From Anaerohalosphaeraceae bacterium (GTDB lineage: Bacteria > Planctomycetota > Phycisphaerae > Sedimentisphaerales > UBA12454): a stretch of 64,000 nucleotides of DNA. The position numbers were made by a program, and so were the translations under genes. The notes beneath the pieces are model-generated. The model was not told the origin of the DNA and made no database searches. It was given only the letters and a program-made list of their open reading frames with translations. Of the stretch, positions 62,841-64,000 are shown in pieces. The stretch lies in NCBI GenBank assembly GCA_021108375.1, contig JAIORA010000012.1, positions 186,001 through 250,000 on the forward strand. Direction: 5' to 3'. Numbering within the stretch: the first letter of the stretch is position 1; each line of letters starts with the position of its first letter.

Positions 62841-62898
62841 AAGAAAACAGTAGACAGGAGACAGTAAACAGGAAATTCTGTCTTCTGTTTCCTATTTT

Positions 62899-63633
62899 AT
62901 GAAAAATATAAAATTAACAATCCAGTATGACGGTTTCGGATATTCCGGCTGGCAAATCCAGCCCGACAGGCCCACCATTCAGGGCGAAATAAAAAAAGCT
63001 CTTGCCTCTCTGACCGGCCAGAACATAACCGTTAACGGCTCAAGCAGAACCGATGCCGGCGTAAGTGCTCTCGGCCAGGTCGCTAATATAGAAATAGATT
63101 CGCCTGTCCCAACCGAAAATTTCGCAAGAGCACTCAACCAACGCCTGCCGGATGAGATTTCAATTACCGAGGCCGTCAATGTTGATTCTGAGTTTGACGC
63201 GATAAGCGACACCAAAACCAAACTCTATCGCTACACTATTTATACCGGCAACAATCGACCAGTTCTGAACATTCGCCATCTCTGGCATCGGCCCGGCAAG
63301 CTTGATATTGAAAAGATGAATATCGCCGCAAAAAAACTTATCGGCAAACACGATTTCAAATCATTCGCCTCAGCCGCCGACCAAAGACAAAGCTCGGTAA
63401 GAACCATTTTTCAGTGCAGCGTCAAATCCGATGGTGATTGTGTTTATATCGAGACGGAAGCGGATGGCTTTTTATATAATATGGTTCGCAACATTGTCGG
63501 CACGCTGGTTGAGGTAGGCCGGGACAGATGGGAGCCTGAATTTATGGACAAAATTTTAGAAACCAAAGACCGCGCCGCTGCCGGCCCAATCGCTCCTGCC
63601 GCTGGACTTTGCCTAATGTGGATAAAGTATTAA
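62899..63633 (+). CDS. truA: tRNA pseudouridine synthase A (TruA)
   Basis: A 244-residue enzyme that makes pseudouridine at tRNA positions 38-40. YDGFGYSGWQIQP is at the N-terminus, the catalytic Asp52 is in GSSRTDAGVSALGQVA, and DGFLYNMVRNIVGTLVEVG is the conserved C-terminal motif. Full length. It begins in a short AT-rich gap after asd with a weak ribosome-binding site. Confidence 0.94.
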   Translation: MKNIKLTIQYDGFGYSGWQIQPDRPTIQGEIKKALASLTGQNITVNGSSRTDAGVSALGQVANIEIDSPVPTENFARALNQRLPDEISITEAVNVDSEFDAISDTKTKLYRYTIYTGNNRPVLNIRHLWHRPGKLDIEKMNIAAKKLIGKHDFKSFASAADQRQSSVRTIFQCSVKSDGDCVYIETEADGFLYNMVRNIVGTLVEVGRDRWEPEFMDKILETKDRAAAGPIAPAAGLCLMWIKY

Positions 63634-63634
63634 A

Positions 63635-64000
63635 TTGAAAATTGTGCATATTATAACTCGTTTAATTCTCGGCGGTGCGCAGGAGAATACTTTAATCACC
63701 TGCGCAGAACTCGCCGCGCGCGGGTATGATGTAACTTTAATTACCGGCCCGGCTCTCGGCCCTGAGGGTGGACTGTTTGCTCAGACCAAAAACGCAAATT
63801 TCAAAACTATTGTAATCGACTCACTCCGCAGAGAAATCAATCCGCTGTTCGACATCCCCGCTTATAAAGAAATAAAAAAACATCTCAAGAATATCGCCCC
63901 CGACATCGTTCACACCCATTCTGCTAAAGCCGGCATACTCGGTAGGTTCGCGGCGCATAAGTTAAACCTTCGACCAAAAATTATTCATTCGGTTCACGGA
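63635..64000 (+). CDS. GT4-type glycosyltransferase, N-terminal part (3' end outside window)
   Basis: 122 codons of a GT-B glycosyltransferase, cut by the window edge. KIVHIITRLILGGAQENTLI is the classic N-terminus of a family 4 group active in lipid-linked glycan synthesis; ELAARGYDVTLITGP and DIVHTHSAKAGILGRFAA follow in order. I use the TTG at 63635, one base after the truA stop, because the family start requires it. A second glycan locus may begin here. Confidence 0.8.
   Translation, partial: MKIVHIITRLILGGAQENTLITCAELAARGYDVTLITGPALGPEGGLFAQTKNANFKTIVIDSLRREINPLFDIPAYKEIKKHLKNIAPDIVHTHSAKAGILGRFAAHKLNLRPKIIHSVHG

Overview
The window reads as a piece of the chromosome of a bacterium with a Gram-negative type envelope: it carries LptE-like, BamD-like, DsbD-like and SurA/PpiC-like genes. 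A dockerin-like EF-hand segment, a stand-alone URO-D-like methyltransferase, an ATP-cone protein beside nrdR, and many intergenic hairpin repeats make Planctomycetota (Phycisphaerae-like) my best guess. No rRNA or other decisive marker is present, so this is inference.

Region 1 (1-21954, all on +) is a surface-glycan assembly cluster, by eye more AT-rich than the rest. It starts inside a Wzt-type ABC exporter ATPase. Next come a sugar O-methyltransferase-like protein with a coiled coil, a radical SAM/SPASM enzyme, a GT2-GT4 double glycosyltransferase, a second GT2 and a large membrane protein. They are followed by a probable nucleotide-activated sugar or polyol branch (two zinc dehydrogenases, an Rpe-like epimerase, a TIM-barrel isomerase, two nucleotidyltransferases), a polyprenyl-type GT2, a methyltransferase, two B12-type radical SAM proteins and a GDPD-like protein. 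The main discovery is an unnamed module of about 60 residues, present ten times in the first five proteins. It is attached to five different catalytic folds and looks like a shared docking or ligand-binding tag for one assembly line.

Region 2 (about 21955-28555) is a graveyard and accessory zone. It has a transposase N-terminus, an integrase C-terminus flanked by inverted repeats, a secreted CarboxypepD_reg-like protein, a small membrane protein next to a truncated RHS/dockerin-like gene, a truncated CapA joined head to head with the RHS fragment, an intact URO-D-like gene and an IS3 orfA remnant.

Region 3 (28769-43137) carries a DUF438/hemerythrin protein, a 192-bp tandem repeat, a possible structured RNA, nrdR with a promoter overlapped by an NrdR-box-like palindrome, an ATP-cone protein, a lipoprotein, ilvC, a cupin, an HD hydrolase, a Gfo/Idh/MocA-like protein, a dUTPase, glyA, two perfect parS sites upstream of a lone parB, apbE and a TIGR03960-like radical SAM protein.

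Region 4 (43150-64000) holds an envelope and repair gene run on the minus strand (PpiC-like, BamD-like, LptE-like, FtsH, DsbD-like, Nth, LOG). It continues with purC, an Fsr-like MFS transporter, a leu operon (leuA, leuC, a four-helix protein, a membrane protein, leuD, leuB), asd, truA and the start of a GT4 glycosyltransferase. Several gaps here are filled with dispersed hairpin repeats.
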